A stretch of 64,000 nt of DNA, from the NCBI RefSeq assembly GCF_001469895.1, contig NZ_LOPY01000061.1, positions 202,839 to 266,838 on the forward strand. Reading direction: 5' to 3'. The DNA is from Pseudoalteromonas sp. XI10 (GTDB taxonomy: Bacteria; Pseudomonadota; Gammaproteobacteria; Enterobacterales; Alteromonadaceae). The notes below the pieces were generated by a model. That model did not search any database. It worked only from the letters and a program-made list of their open reading frames with translations, and was not told the DNA's origin. Every line of letters begins with the position of its first letter. The stretch's first letter is position 1. Position numbers and translations under genes: made by a program. Below, piece after piece: positions 54,454 through 63,286 of the stretch.

Positions 54454-55307
54454 TTTGAAGCCTGTATTTGCTGACGAGAAACATCTATTTTACCACACAT
54501 ATCAGTTAAACCATCAAGCATACGAGTTGTAAAACGGTGCAATAAGTCTGCGTTTACACTAATAAACTGGTTATGTTGCACCGCTGGCAATTCAGGCCAT
54601 TGTCGCCAATCAATTTTAGGCTGAGGCTTTTTCGATTTTTCATCTGGAATAATCACTACCTCTGGATTGGCAACCAATACATTTTCAATACTAATACGCG
54701 GGTAGTCTGTATCACTATTAGCAAACACATTATCCGCATGACAAATAGTTAATAGCTGATTGATCCAAGTGTTTCCGCCAACTGTCATCATTGGCTCAGG
54801 CCATAATTGATAAAACACCGACACTTTCGGTTTGCCTTCTTGCGCTGTACGAATAGCATTGAGTTTAGTTTCAAACTCTTTGGCTACTTTATTTGCCTTG
54901 GTTTGCAAATGCGTAAGCGTGCCCAGTTTACGTAGTTCATCAGCCACATTATCAACTTGATTTGGATTGCTGTACGCTACCGGAATACCTAATTTTTCAA
55001 TGTAAGCGAGATCTTCGGCTTTGTTACCCGTTTTCCAAGCCAGAACTAGGTCTGGTTTTAACGACAACAGCTTTTCCATGTTAATTCCGTAATAGCCGCC
55101 TACTCGTTCGATATCATTCGCTTGCTGAGGAAAGTCTGCATAGTCAACCGTACCGACAATGCGCTCTCCTGCTCCAATCGCAAATAGGTTTTCAACGATG
55201 TGCGGTGCTAAGGCAACGATACGCTGCGGCTCTTTAATTTCATGAGCCTGAGCCAATGCAGGTAAATAAAATAAAAAACCTAAAAGTGCTAACTTGATGG
55301 CCTTCAT
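54450..55307 (-). CDS. btuF: Vitamin B12 ABC transporter periplasmic binding protein
   Basis: BtuF captures cobalamin in the periplasm and hands it to BtuCD, both encoded in the same operon. The signal peptide ends at about LAQAHE. RIVALAPHIVENLFAIGAG and VGGYYGINMEKLLSLKPDLVLAW are typical of BtuF-like PBPs. It has 285 residues. It follows cobO by one base and overlaps ung. Confidence 0.92.
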   Translation of the reverse strand: MKAIKLALLGFLFYLPALAQAHEIKEPQRIVALAPHIVENLFAIGAGERIVGTVDYADFPQQANDIERVGGYYGINMEKLLSLKPDLVLAWKTGNKAEDLAYIEKLGIPVAYSNPNQVDNVADELRKLGTLTHLQTKANKVAKEFETKLNAIRTAQEGKPKVSVFYQLWPEPMMTVGGNTWINQLLTICHADNVFANSDTDYPRISIENVLVANPEVVIIPDEKSKKPQPKIDWRQWPELPAVQHNQFISVNADLLHRFTTRMLDGLTDMCGKIDVSRQQIQASK

Positions 55308-55308
55308 G

Positions 55309-55908
55309 TTAAAAATCGAACCCTTTTTGCGCTTTTATTCCTGCATCAAAAGCGTGTTTTACGTTTCTGACTTCACTGACTGTATCAGCTAAGTCGGTTA
55401 GTTTGCGGTGCGCACCACGACCTGTAATAATCACCGATTGCATAGCAGGACGAGAGCTAACTGCTTCTAGCACTTCGTCTAAATCAATATAACCGTAGGT
55501 GATCATATAGGTTATTTCGTCGAGCATAACGAGGTTAATCGACTCATCCTTCAGCATTCTTTTCGCTTCTTGCCATGTCACTTGCGCAGCAGCAGTATCT
55601 GACTCTTTATTTTGTGTTTCCCAAGTAAAACCGGTGTTCATAATAACAAATTCAACCCCTGCTTTTTCGAGTAGGTTGCGTTCACCGCATTCCCATGTGC
55701 CTTTAATAAACTGACACACAGCTGCTTTCATTCCGTGACCTACCGCACGTGCGACAGTACCAAACCCAGAAGTCGATTTTCCCTTACCGTTGCCAGTTAT
55801 AACCTGAAAAATCCCTTGCTCTTTTTGTGCAGCAGCAATCCGTTCGTCGACTTTTTCTTTTACTTTTTGCTGGCGTTGTTGGTGCTTATCTTGATTCTGT
55901 TCGCTCAT
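55309..55908 (-). CDS. cobO: Cob(I)yrinic acid a,c-diamide adenosyltransferase
   Basis: This enzyme (also called btuR or cobA) transfers adenosine from ATP to Co(I) corrinoids. The P-loop is GNGKGKS at residues 39-45. The segment CQFIKG (about residue 75) and the LDEITYMITYGYID motif match the CobA/CobO fold. It has 199 residues. It is placed between cobQ and btuF. Confidence 0.94.
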   Translation of the reverse strand: MSEQNQDKHQQRQQKVKEKVDERIAAAQKEQGIFQVITGNGKGKSTSGFGTVARAVGHGMKAAVCQFIKGTWECGERNLLEKAGVEFVIMNTGFTWETQNKESDTAAAQVTWQEAKRMLKDESINLVMLDEITYMITYGYIDLDEVLEAVSSRPAMQSVIITGRGAHRKLTDLADTVSEVRNVKHAFDAGIKAQKGFDF

Positions 55909-55917
55909 TGTTGTTCC

Positions 55918-57405
55918 TTATTTCTCTAAATTGAAGTTCTCATAAATATTGATGATTTGTTCAATATCGAGATTCTCTGCTACCACGTTTGCTAAACGGC
56001 TTAACTGCTGTTCACGGTTTAAATTAATATCAATTGGTTTAATTTGGTTATTTGTTGCAAGCCAAGTTATTAGCTCAGATACGCCCTCAGGGGTATCGAA
56101 CAAGCCATGTAAGTAAGTACCTGCTACTTGGTTATCATCACTAATAAAACCATCTACTTTGCATCTACTTGGGTGTTCAATAAAGCTCAAAAATGGCTTA
56201 TCAAGTGCCGGCCCTTGACTAATCCCGGCGTGAATTTCATAACCTGAAATTGCTTTATCGCTATTGTTTAAATGAAGAATGCCAGAGACTTGGCTTAGTA
56301 CTTTTTGTTGCCCTAATTGCGTTTCAAAGTCAGCAAGCCCAAGCCCTGCTGCGCTGCCTAAATTAGACTCCACAGCATGTGGATCAGCAAGGTAGTTACC
56401 TAACATCTGCAGTCCACCGCATACTCCAAGCACTTTACCGCCATAGCGTAAATGACGTGTTATTTGTTTATGCCAACCTTCATTTTTTAAAAACGCTAAA
56501 TCGCCGAGTACATTTTTACTGCCCGGTATAATAATCAGATCAACACTTGGAATAGCCTGAGTATGACGTACATACTGTAAATCGATTTCTGGTTGTAATC
56601 GCAGTGCATCAAAGTCTGTGTGATTACTAATATGAGGAAGTAGCAGCACCGCTATGCGTAATTGCGGCTTATCGACCTGATTAGTTATAGCAACGGCATC
56701 TTCAGCATCGAGTGCTAAGTCATGTAAATATGGTAATACCCCAAGTACCGGCTTATTGGTGTATTGCTCTAACCAATCAAGGCCACCTTGCAATAACGCA
56801 ATATCGCCCCGAAAACGATTAATCACAAAGCCTTTAACGCGCGCTTGCTCCGACTCAGACAACAAGGCTAACGTTCCGACTAAATGGGCAAACACACCGC
56901 CTTTATCGATATCGGCAATAATGATCACTGGGCAATCTACCGCCTCAGCGTAACCCATATTGGCAATGTCGTTTTCGCGCAGGTTAATTTCTGCAGGGCT
57001 CCCAGCACCTTCAACAACCAGTAATTCAAAACGCTCACTTAAGCGCTGCTGTGAAGTAAGAACTGCATCCATCGCCACTTTTTTGTAGTCGTGATAACTG
57101 CCTGCTTCCATATTCGAAAGCGCTTTACCATGAACGATTACCTGCGCCCCGGTATCGCTGTTAGGTTTTAATAAGATAGGATTAAAATCGACTTCTGCGG
57201 GGACTTTTGCCGCTACAGCTTGCAAAGCTTGTGCGCGACCTATCTCGCCACCATCTGCGGTTACAGCGCTATTTAACGCCATATTTTGTGGCTTAAAGGG
57301 CGCAACCTTTATGCCTCGCTCAGCAAAGATCCGGCAAAGTGCTGCTACAAGAGTGCTTTTACCTGCATCTGAGGTCGTGCCTTGCACCATTATTGTTTTC
57401 ATCAT
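55918..57405 (-). CDS. cobQ: Adenosylcobyric acid synthase (glutamine-hydrolysing)
   Basis: CobQ amidates four side chains of adenosylcobyrinic diamide. The N-terminal DTBS-like domain has GTTSDAGKS (9-17). The C-terminal class I glutaminase-like domain has GVCGGLQMLG (nucleophile Cys) and HGLF. It has 495 residues. No ring-forming cob/cbi genes are visible, so this supports corrinoid salvage rather than full synthesis within this window. It overlaps the cobU stop. Confidence 0.95.
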   Translation of the reverse strand: MMKTIMVQGTTSDAGKSTLVAALCRIFAERGIKVAPFKPQNMALNSAVTADGGEIGRAQALQAVAAKVPAEVDFNPILLKPNSDTGAQVIVHGKALSNMEAGSYHDYKKVAMDAVLTSQQRLSERFELLVVEGAGSPAEINLRENDIANMGYAEAVDCPVIIIADIDKGGVFAHLVGTLALLSESEQARVKGFVINRFRGDIALLQGGLDWLEQYTNKPVLGVLPYLHDLALDAEDAVAITNQVDKPQLRIAVLLLPHISNHTDFDALRLQPEIDLQYVRHTQAIPSVDLIIIPGSKNVLGDLAFLKNEGWHKQITRHLRYGGKVLGVCGGLQMLGNYLADPHAVESNLGSAAGLGLADFETQLGQQKVLSQVSGILHLNNSDKAISGYEIHAGISQGPALDKPFLSFIEHPSRCKVDGFISDDNQVAGTYLHGLFDTPEGVSELITWLATNNQIKPIDINLNREQQLSRLANVVAENLDIEQIINIYENFNLEK

Positions 57406-57929
57406 TGTTCTCTTTTTAAGGTTTGTGCAAGACCTGCAATCACAAACTCAACACGTGCAACTTGCTGTGCTAAGGCTTGATGCAACCAACCTGAATGATC
57501 AACAAACTGACGGCTTAACTCACCAAGCGGCACAATGCCATGACCCACTTCATTGCTGACAAAAATCACCTCACCCGTCAATTGCGATAGCACATCGAGT
57601 AAGGCCGCTTTTTGCTCAAGCCAAAATGCTTCACCATGCTGACATAAGCAATTACTCAGCCAAAGGGTTAAACAATCCACTAAAATACAGTTTTCAGCTT
57701 GGCTATGTTGTTGTAATGCTTTAGCCAAATACAAAGGCTCTTCAACAAGTTGCCAATTCTTAGCGCGCTCAGCTTGATGCCTATTAATTCGGGTTGTCAT
57801 TTCTTCATCACCCGCATTGGCTGTGGCAATGTAGATAAGCGACTTGTTTGAGTCTGTTGCCAGCTGCTCAGCAAAACGGCTTTTACCGCTGCGAGCACCA
57901 CCTAAAATTAAAGTATGTTGTTGGCTCAT
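57402..57929 (-). CDS. cobU: Adenosylcobinamide kinase/phosphate guanylyltransferase
   Basis: This enzyme phosphorylates adenosylcobinamide and activates it with GTP. It has 175 residues with the P-loop GGARSGKS (10-17), the RHQAER-type block with the GMP-accepting His (INRHQAERAK), DCLTLWLSN and FVSNEVGHGIVP. The frame runs on upstream inside cobS; the ATG at 57929 overlaps the cobS stop and gives the normal family start. Confidence 0.94.
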   Translation of the reverse strand: MSQQHTLILGGARSGKSRFAEQLATDSNKSLIYIATANAGDEEMTTRINRHQAERAKNWQLVEEPLYLAKALQQHSQAENCILVDCLTLWLSNCLCQHGEAFWLEQKAALLDVLSQLTGEVIFVSNEVGHGIVPLGELSRQFVDHSGWLHQALAQQVARVEFVIAGLAQTLKREQ

Positions 57930-58732
57930 AATAAGCTCACCAAGCAAAGATAGGTAGCAAGCTCTGATACTTGCTGGGCTGCTCCCAAGCAATCACCGGT
58001 ATAGCCAGATAACTGTTTTTCAAACCAGCGCTTCAATAGTAAACGAGTAACAATAAGCACACTAATGAGGATTAATAATTGCCCTAAAGTGAAGCCAAAA
58101 AACAACCATGCAATTGCTAACACCGCACCGCCAGTTGCTAGCAGTATTTGATAACTTTGCGTGCTTAAATGCATCGCAATTGGTTTTACTTTAGATGTGG
58201 CGTCCTGACTTACATAGTCCATATCTGCAATTAAACTTGTTGCTACAACCCGACTTAAGCTTTGCCCTAAAACAAGTGCAATAATCAGCGTACTGGTTGC
58301 CTCGCTGAGTGCAACGAGTGTTTGGTATTTAATTAGTAAGGCTATCACAAGCGCCGCAGCACCATAGGTACCTAAGCGACTGTCTTTCATAATGCTCAGC
58401 TTATCTGCAACGTGCCAACCACCACCAAAGCCATCCCAGACATCTGCAAGGCCATCTTCATGGAATGCCCCTGTGATTATCAAGCTAAACGCCATAACTA
58501 ACGCGACTGCAATGGCTGCAGGGAATAACCAACTTAGCAGTAAAAAACTCAGCGCTAAAACTGCACCTAATATCACACCGACCAATGCAAAATAGCGGCT
58601 GGCCTGATTGAGTGCCTGACTTGATACTGCAAAGTTTAATTTAATGGGGATACGCGTTAAAAAACTAAGCGCTAGCAAAAATAGCTGAAGCTGACTTGGA
58701 GTAGAACCAGAAGTGTGTTGTTCAGTGCTCAT
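57926..58732 (-). CDS. cobS: Adenosylcobinamide-GDP ribazoletransferase
   Basis: This membrane enzyme joins AdoCbi-GDP to alpha-ribazole to finish B12. It has 268 residues and multiple helices. The signature FHEDGLADVWDGFGGGW with its acidic metal-binding residues and KDSRLGTYGAAALV are clear. The frame extends upstream into cobT, but the ATG at 58732, one base after the cobT stop, is preferred. Confidence 0.94.
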   Translation of the reverse strand: MSTEQHTSGSTPSQLQLFLLALSFLTRIPIKLNFAVSSQALNQASRYFALVGVILGAVLALSFLLLSWLFPAAIAVALVMAFSLIITGAFHEDGLADVWDGFGGGWHVADKLSIMKDSRLGTYGAAALVIALLIKYQTLVALSEATSTLIIALVLGQSLSRVVATSLIADMDYVSQDATSKVKPIAMHLSTQSYQILLATGGAVLAIAWLFFGFTLGQLLILISVLIVTRLLLKRWFEKQLSGYTGDCLGAAQQVSELATYLCLVSLL

Positions 58733-58733
58733 A

Positions 58734-59795
58734 TCAGACAACTTGCTCAACATTGGCATCGGCAAAACTTGCCATGTCATTATAAAACGCCAAAGATGCT
58801 TGCAGTAAAGGTAAAGCAAGCGCAGCCCCGGTGCCCTCTCCTAACCGTAAATCAAGCTGCAATAATGGTGCTGCATGTAAGGCATTGAGCATTGCTTTAT
58901 GCCCTTGCTCATCAGAGGCATGAGCAAATAACATGTAATCGCGAGCGTTTGCATTAATACGAATTGCAACAAGCGCCGCTGTGGTACAAATAAAGCCATC
59001 CACGATCACCGCTATACCAAGCTCGGCAGCAGCTAAAATGGCACCGGTGATCTGTACAATTTCAAAACCGCCTAATGCAGCGAGCGTCATTAGTGGGTCA
59101 TCAAAGTGAGCTTTATGTAATTGAAGGGCTTGCTCGACAACCTTGATTTTTTTAGCAACAACCTCATCACTCACACCTGTACCTTTACCAACACATTGGC
59201 TGGCAGGTAACGACAACAAGGCAGCCATTAATGCCGCAGCACTTGTGGTATTGCCAATACCCATCTCACCAAAGGCGATGGTATTACAACCTTGCTCATA
59301 GAGTGAATGAACTCGCTGTTTGGCTAATTCAAACCCTTTTTCAACCTGGCTAAGTGACATGGCCATTTCAGTATCCAGTGGTGCAGTGATGTCACCTAAA
59401 CGCTGGTTATGCACACTTTTATCGTGTGAAGTACTGAGTGTTCCAGCGTCAACAACTTCTAGCTGCCAGCCAAGCTGGCGACAAAACACGTTGATCGCTG
59501 CGCCTCCTGCTGCAAAGTTTGCCACCATTTGCGATGTAACGCTGCTAGGAGCAATCGACACACCTTGGCTTGCCACACCATGATCACCCGCAAATACAAC
59601 TAGAGAAGGGTTTGAAATAACCGGTTTAAAGGCAACTAGCGCCTGCTCACTATCAAGCTGCTTTGAAAAAATAAGCGTTAATTGTTTGGCACAACTTTCA
59701 AGCTGACCCAAAGCTCCTAGCGGCTTTGTTTTAAGGTCTATTTTTTGTTGAATTACAGCTGAAAATTGCTGATTAAGAGGCATGATATTAAACAT
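58734..59795 (-). CDS. cobT: Nicotinate-nucleotide-dimethylbenzimidazole phosphoribosyltransferase
   Basis: CobT makes alpha-ribazole phosphate from DMB and nicotinate mononucleotide. It has 353 residues with the N-terminal KTKPLGALGQLE, VFAGDHGVASQGVS, FGEMGIGNTTSAAAL and the catalytic glutamate near LRLGEGTGAALALPL. It lies 3 bases after btuC. CobC, encoded upstream, would dephosphorylate the product. Confidence 0.95.
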   Translation of the reverse strand: MFNIMPLNQQFSAVIQQKIDLKTKPLGALGQLESCAKQLTLIFSKQLDSEQALVAFKPVISNPSLVVFAGDHGVASQGVSIAPSSVTSQMVANFAAGGAAINVFCRQLGWQLEVVDAGTLSTSHDKSVHNQRLGDITAPLDTEMAMSLSQVEKGFELAKQRVHSLYEQGCNTIAFGEMGIGNTTSAAALMAALLSLPASQCVGKGTGVSDEVVAKKIKVVEQALQLHKAHFDDPLMTLAALGGFEIVQITGAILAAAELGIAVIVDGFICTTAALVAIRINANARDYMLFAHASDEQGHKAMLNALHAAPLLQLDLRLGEGTGAALALPLLQASLAFYNDMASFADANVEQVV

Positions 59796-59798
59796 TAG

Positions 59799-60788
59799 CT
59801 ACCTGCTCTGTTTACGAAAATAAAGTAAGAATAAAAAGAACACACTACCGATAGCGGCTGTGATCACACCAACAGGTAGTTCTTGGTTATTCAATAGGGT
59901 TCGGCATATCACATCGACCCACACCATAAAAATGCCACCTACCAAGGATGTCATAACTAAGTTATGGCTGCTGCCTTGCGGTGAAAAGTAGCGCACAATA
60001 TGTGGGATCATCAGGCCGACAAAACCAACGCCCCCACACATCGCAACAAGCACCGCTGTGATTAATGAACTTAGCAGCAGCATCATGATCCGAAAGCGTT
60101 GCACATGAATCCCCAAAGTCGCAGCACTTTCATCACCAAGCAGCATTGCATTAAGCTGACGACGAAATGCAATCATCAGCGTCATACAGGCAATAATAAC
60201 GGTAAATGGCAGCCAAAGAGTGTCCCACTGCGCACGAGAAAAACTGCCCATAGTCCAAAACAAAATGGCGGTTATAGCTTGAGGATCGCTAAAATAAAGC
60301 AGCAAACTTGTCAAAGCACTAAATAAAAAAGATAAAGCAACACCAGCGAGTAACATGGCTTCAACTTGGCCAACATGGCGACGCCCTGCAATAGCAATAA
60401 GCAACAGCATAGAAAGTAAGCTTCCGGCAAATGCTGCAACTGACATACTAAAGCCAAAACTCACACCGGTTAGGGCTATAAAGCACACCACACCAAATGA
60501 AGCCCCAGAAGAAATACCAAACAAATAAGGGTCAGCAAGCGGGTTTCGGGTTACGGTCTGCAAAATTAGTCCTGCCAGAGCAAGCCCTGAGCCTGCTAAA
60601 AATGCCAGCACCGTTCTTGGCATACGCAACTGCCAAATAATACGCTGCACAAATTCATCGCTACCTTGGCTAAACAAACCATTAAAAACATCACTCAGTG
60701 GCGTATTTGCAGCACCAAAGCTCAATGCTAAAAAACAACTAATAAGCCCAACGACAACACAGATACTTAAACGCATTGCATCAGTCAT
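59799..60788 (-). CDS. btuC: Vitamin B12 ABC transporter permease
   Basis: This FecCD/BtuC-family permease has about ten helices. ETVTRNPLADPYLFGISSGASFG (seen as QTVTRNPLADPYLFG), GGVGFVGLMIPHIVR and the coupling-helix region near GDESAATLGIHV are present. The frame runs to 60899, but the ATG at 60788 gives the usual start (MTDAMRLSI) and overlaps the btuD stop by eight bases. It has 329 residues. Confidence 0.93.
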   Translation of the reverse strand: MTDAMRLSICVVVGLISCFLALSFGAANTPLSDVFNGLFSQGSDEFVQRIIWQLRMPRTVLAFLAGSGLALAGLILQTVTRNPLADPYLFGISSGASFGVVCFIALTGVSFGFSMSVAAFAGSLLSMLLLIAIAGRRHVGQVEAMLLAGVALSFLFSALTSLLLYFSDPQAITAILFWTMGSFSRAQWDTLWLPFTVIIACMTLMIAFRRQLNAMLLGDESAATLGIHVQRFRIMMLLLSSLITAVLVAMCGGVGFVGLMIPHIVRYFSPQGSSHNLVMTSLVGGIFMVWVDVICRTLLNNQELPVGVITAAIGSVFFLFLLYFRKQSR

Positions 60789-61611
60789 TTTGATGCTCCT
60801 GTGTCTGATAGCCATAAAAATAAGTGATGTGCGGAATAAACTTATCAGTGCTTGATTGCGGGTGAGCAGATACCGCTGCGCAGACACCAAATACATCACT
60901 CAACAGCTGCTCAGTAAGCACCGCTTTTGGTTGCCCCTGACAAACCAAACGCCCTTCATCAATCACCAATAATTCATCACATAAACTCGCCGCGAGATTT
61001 AAATCATGGAAAGAGGCAAGCACAGTCACATCGAGGGACTTTGCTAATTCCATTATTTGAATTTGGTATTTAACATCAAGGTGACTTGTAGGCTCATCCA
61101 TGATGAGCAACTTAGGTTGTTGCACGATAGAACGTGCAATAAGCGCTCTTTGCTTTTCGCCACCTGAGAGCGAATCAAATGCTTGCTCACTATGATGAGA
61201 TAAACCAACCTGCTCAATCGCTTGATATATTCGCTGCTTATCATTGGCAGACGTGCCGCTGAAAAGTCGCTTATGGGGTGTTAAGCCTAAACTCACTACA
61301 TCGAACAAAGACAAATTAAACTGCGATGGAGACTCTTGTAAAACCACTGCAACCTGCTTTGCATATTCATCAGCACTGATTTGCCAGATATCTTGACCGC
61401 TCAGCAGCACAACCCCTTGCTGAGGTTTCAAGTAACGATAAAGGCAACGCAGCAGGCTTGATTTACCCGCCCCATTAGGGCCGAGTAGACCGATAAACTG
61501 CCCTGCTTTTAACTCAAGGTTAATTGATTTAAGTATAGTTTTATTCGCAGTACCCCAACTTAAATCAGACACTGATATTAATGGCGCAGCGCTAAGGCTA
61601 TTTTGTTGCAA
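60781..61611 (-). CDS. btuD: Vitamin B12 ABC transporter ATPase
   Basis: This is the nucleotide-binding subunit of the BtuCDF importer. Walker A is GPNGAGKS, the signature motif SLSGGEKQRALIAR and Walker B LLIMDEPTSHLD, with FHDLN as the switch His. The frame opens at a TTG at 61647, but GAGAGA lies 6 bases before the TTG at 61611, which I prefer. Neither start is certain. It is the first gene after the cobalamin riboswitch. Confidence 0.92.
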   Translation of the reverse strand: MQQNSLSAAPLISVSDLSWGTANKTILKSINLELKAGQFIGLLGPNGAGKSSLLRCLYRYLKPQQGVVLLSGQDIWQISADEYAKQVAVVLQESPSQFNLSLFDVVSLGLTPHKRLFSGTSANDKQRIYQAIEQVGLSHHSEQAFDSLSGGEKQRALIARSIVQQPKLLIMDEPTSHLDVKYQIQIMELAKSLDVTVLASFHDLNLAASLCDELLVIDEGRLVCQGQPKAVLTEQLLSDVFGVCAAVSAHPQSSTDKFIPHITYFYGYQTQEHQND

Positions 61612-61684
61612 GCTTATTCTCTCTTGGCGAGTAATCGCAACGCACAAGAAAGCACTGGTAAGTACCAGAAAATGATGTGAGTTG

Positions 61685-61807
61685 ACCCGCTCGATGATTA
61701 GTTGTTAGTGCTAAGTATCTGGCTGACCATTATTTAGATGGATTACAGTTGCGGGAACAGCTGGAGAATTTCACTCCATTCCATAGCATATGAGTATTAT
61801 GGCGGGC
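61685..61807 (-). promoter_or_regulatory. Cobalamin riboswitch upstream of btuD
   Basis: Read on the minus strand, the closing stem GCCCGC...GCGGGT brackets GTGAAATTCTCC, the conserved CCCGCAACTGTAA and the B12-box-like GTCAGCCAGATAC. These are the core motifs of cobalamin riboswitches. The arm between CGCAACTG and the B12 box is short (CCAT...ATGG). A CTGGTA/TACCAG hairpin at 61655-61668 may be the expression platform. It lies about 75-200 bases before btuD, so it should turn the uptake/salvage operon off when cobalamin is present. Confidence 0.88.
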
Positions 61808-61842
61808 TAAGTAAATAATTCAATGAATATCGCTCTAGATGG

Positions 61843-62460
61843 CTAAAAAACAATTTTAGGCCAAGCTTGTCCTTGTTCATCTATATATACATCGAGTGTA
61901 ATAAGCCCTGCATAAGGAAGATGAAAAACATTTAAATGCGTGGCTGATTGTTTTGGCATCTGACAAACAATAGCGAGGATTTGTTTGATCACACCTGCAT
62001 GACTTATTACCAATGACTGTTCATGCTTAGATTCACATAGTGATTGTAAAAATGTTTGCCACCATGCCTCCACCCGAGCGTAAAAGTCTGCCATAGATTC
62101 ACCATTGGGCACTTTTACTTGCCAAGGATGCTGCCAAAAATCACCAATATGAGGCTTACTCGTTTGCTGCCAAAGCTGTTGGTAGTCTTGGCCATCCCAA
62201 TCACCAAAATTAAACTCTTTTAGCGCGTTATAATACTGTACATGCAGTGAGTGTTGATTTGCTAGATAATCAGCGTGGACTGAGCAACGCTTGAGCGGAG
62301 AGCTATATATGGCATTTAAATGTATGAGCTCGGCAGAAGCTTGGCGCATTTGTTCAAGGCCTTGCTCAGATAAACCGACATCGATTTGCCCAGAGAGAAT
62401 TCCAGGCGTAGCGATTTCACCATGGCGAAGAAAGTAAACTCGTGAAGTAAATGCGTCCAT
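61843..62460 (-). CDS. cobC: Alpha-ribazole phosphatase-like histidine phosphatase
   Basis: This phosphoglycerate-mutase-fold phosphatase is predicted to dephosphorylate alpha-ribazole phosphate. Catalytic RHGE (about residues 12-15), the acid/base glutamate region NFGDWDG and the second His in VISHAGVIKQIL are present. It has 205 residues. Its place next to the B12 operon favours CobC over a general phosphatase. It lies upstream of the riboswitch, so it is not under its direct control. Confidence 0.88.
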   Translation of the reverse strand: MDAFTSRVYFLRHGEIATPGILSGQIDVGLSEQGLEQMRQASAELIHLNAIYSSPLKRCSVHADYLANQHSLHVQYYNALKEFNFGDWDGQDYQQLWQQTSKPHIGDFWQHPWQVKVPNGESMADFYARVEAWWQTFLQSLCESKHEQSLVISHAGVIKQILAIVCQMPKQSATHLNVFHLPYAGLITLDVYIDEQGQAWPKIVF

Positions 62461-62544
62461 AATGTTCCTCAGTAAACCAATAGTGAACGTTAACGCGTTT
62501 TAAGTCCTCTGTCGACTTATGCTAAGGGAACTATACTCAGAGAG

Positions 62545-62973
62545 TTAAGCTAAACGCATCAGACGAACGTCAAAATGTAGCACTGCATTTGCGCCAATCT
62601 TGCCACCGTTACCTTTTTTACCCCAAGCAAGCTCTGGAGGGATCACAAATTCATAGCGAGAACCAATATTCATTAATAACAAACCTTCTCTTAACCCTTC
62701 TATAGCTTCGGATAAAGCGAACACCTCAGGCATACCCGCTTTATAACTGTCGGCAATCACATTGCCATCAGCAAGCATAATACGTTGGTTAATAACCACT
62801 GTATCGAACTCTGTTACTCGATCCCCTTCAACTTCATCAATCACTTTATACATTAAACCCGACGGGCACAGGTGTGTATCTGGATGCGATGAGAACTTAG
62901 CAATAAATGCTTCACTATTTTTACGATTTAAACCTGAAGAGCCTTTTGACTTAGTTGTTTTCTTGCGAGACAC
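62545..62973 (-). CDS. FKBP-type peptidyl-prolyl cis-trans isomerase
   Basis: The FKBP domain (about residues 50-142) has DTVVINQRIMLADGNVIADS, IEGLREGLLLMNIGSRYEFVIPPELAWG (family positions from about residue 95) and a C-terminal VLHFDVRLMRL. The N terminus is basic with no signal peptide, so it is probably cytoplasmic. The frame extends to 63036, but the GTG at 62973 has AAGG 6 bases upstream and begins SRKKTTKSK. It has 142 residues and is a single gene. Confidence 0.9.
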   Translation of the reverse strand: MSRKKTTKSKGSSGLNRKNSEAFIAKFSSHPDTHLCPSGLMYKVIDEVEGDRVTEFDTVVINQRIMLADGNVIADSYKAGMPEVFALSEAIEGLREGLLLMNIGSRYEFVIPPELAWGKKGNGGKIGANAVLHFDVRLMRLA

Positions 62974-63109
62974 AGCACACCTTAATTGTATTACAAATAT
63001 AAAACGCTTTATCGCATAACAAGGTAAGGGAAGCAAGTTTGCGAGAGTAAAGTTGCAAGTTAGAAAGGGGAAAGATACGAGTTAGAAAGAGTAAAGTTTA
63101 AGGGTCTGG

Positions 63110-63143
63110 CGTAGGTTGGGTAGAGCGAAGCGAAACCCAACAC
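63110..63143 (+). repeat. GTAGGTTGGG palindromic element, forward copy
   Basis: It reads CGTAGGTTGGGTAGAGCG followed by AAGCGAAACCCAACAC, and resembles the core of the 52-bp tandem repeat at 48032. Confidence 0.9.
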
Positions 63144-63225
63144 ATCACAGAACTATCTGCTTTCAGCCGTCAGCGATCAGCCGCGCGGTGTGGGTGTTTG
63201 GGTCAGAGTCTCCCTCTGCCGGAGG

Positions 63226-63274
63226 TTCTAGGCTCTAGGCTCTAGGCTCTAGGCTCTAGGCTCTAGGCTCTAGG
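63226..63274 (+). repeat. 7-bp tandem repeat (VNTR) of CTCTAGG
   Basis: Six exact CTCTAGG units (63233-63274) follow one TTCTAGG unit. Every unit contains CTAG, a tetranucleotide that is rare in most bacterial genomes. Confidence 0.97.
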
Positions 63275-63286
63275 CAAAGTGTACTT

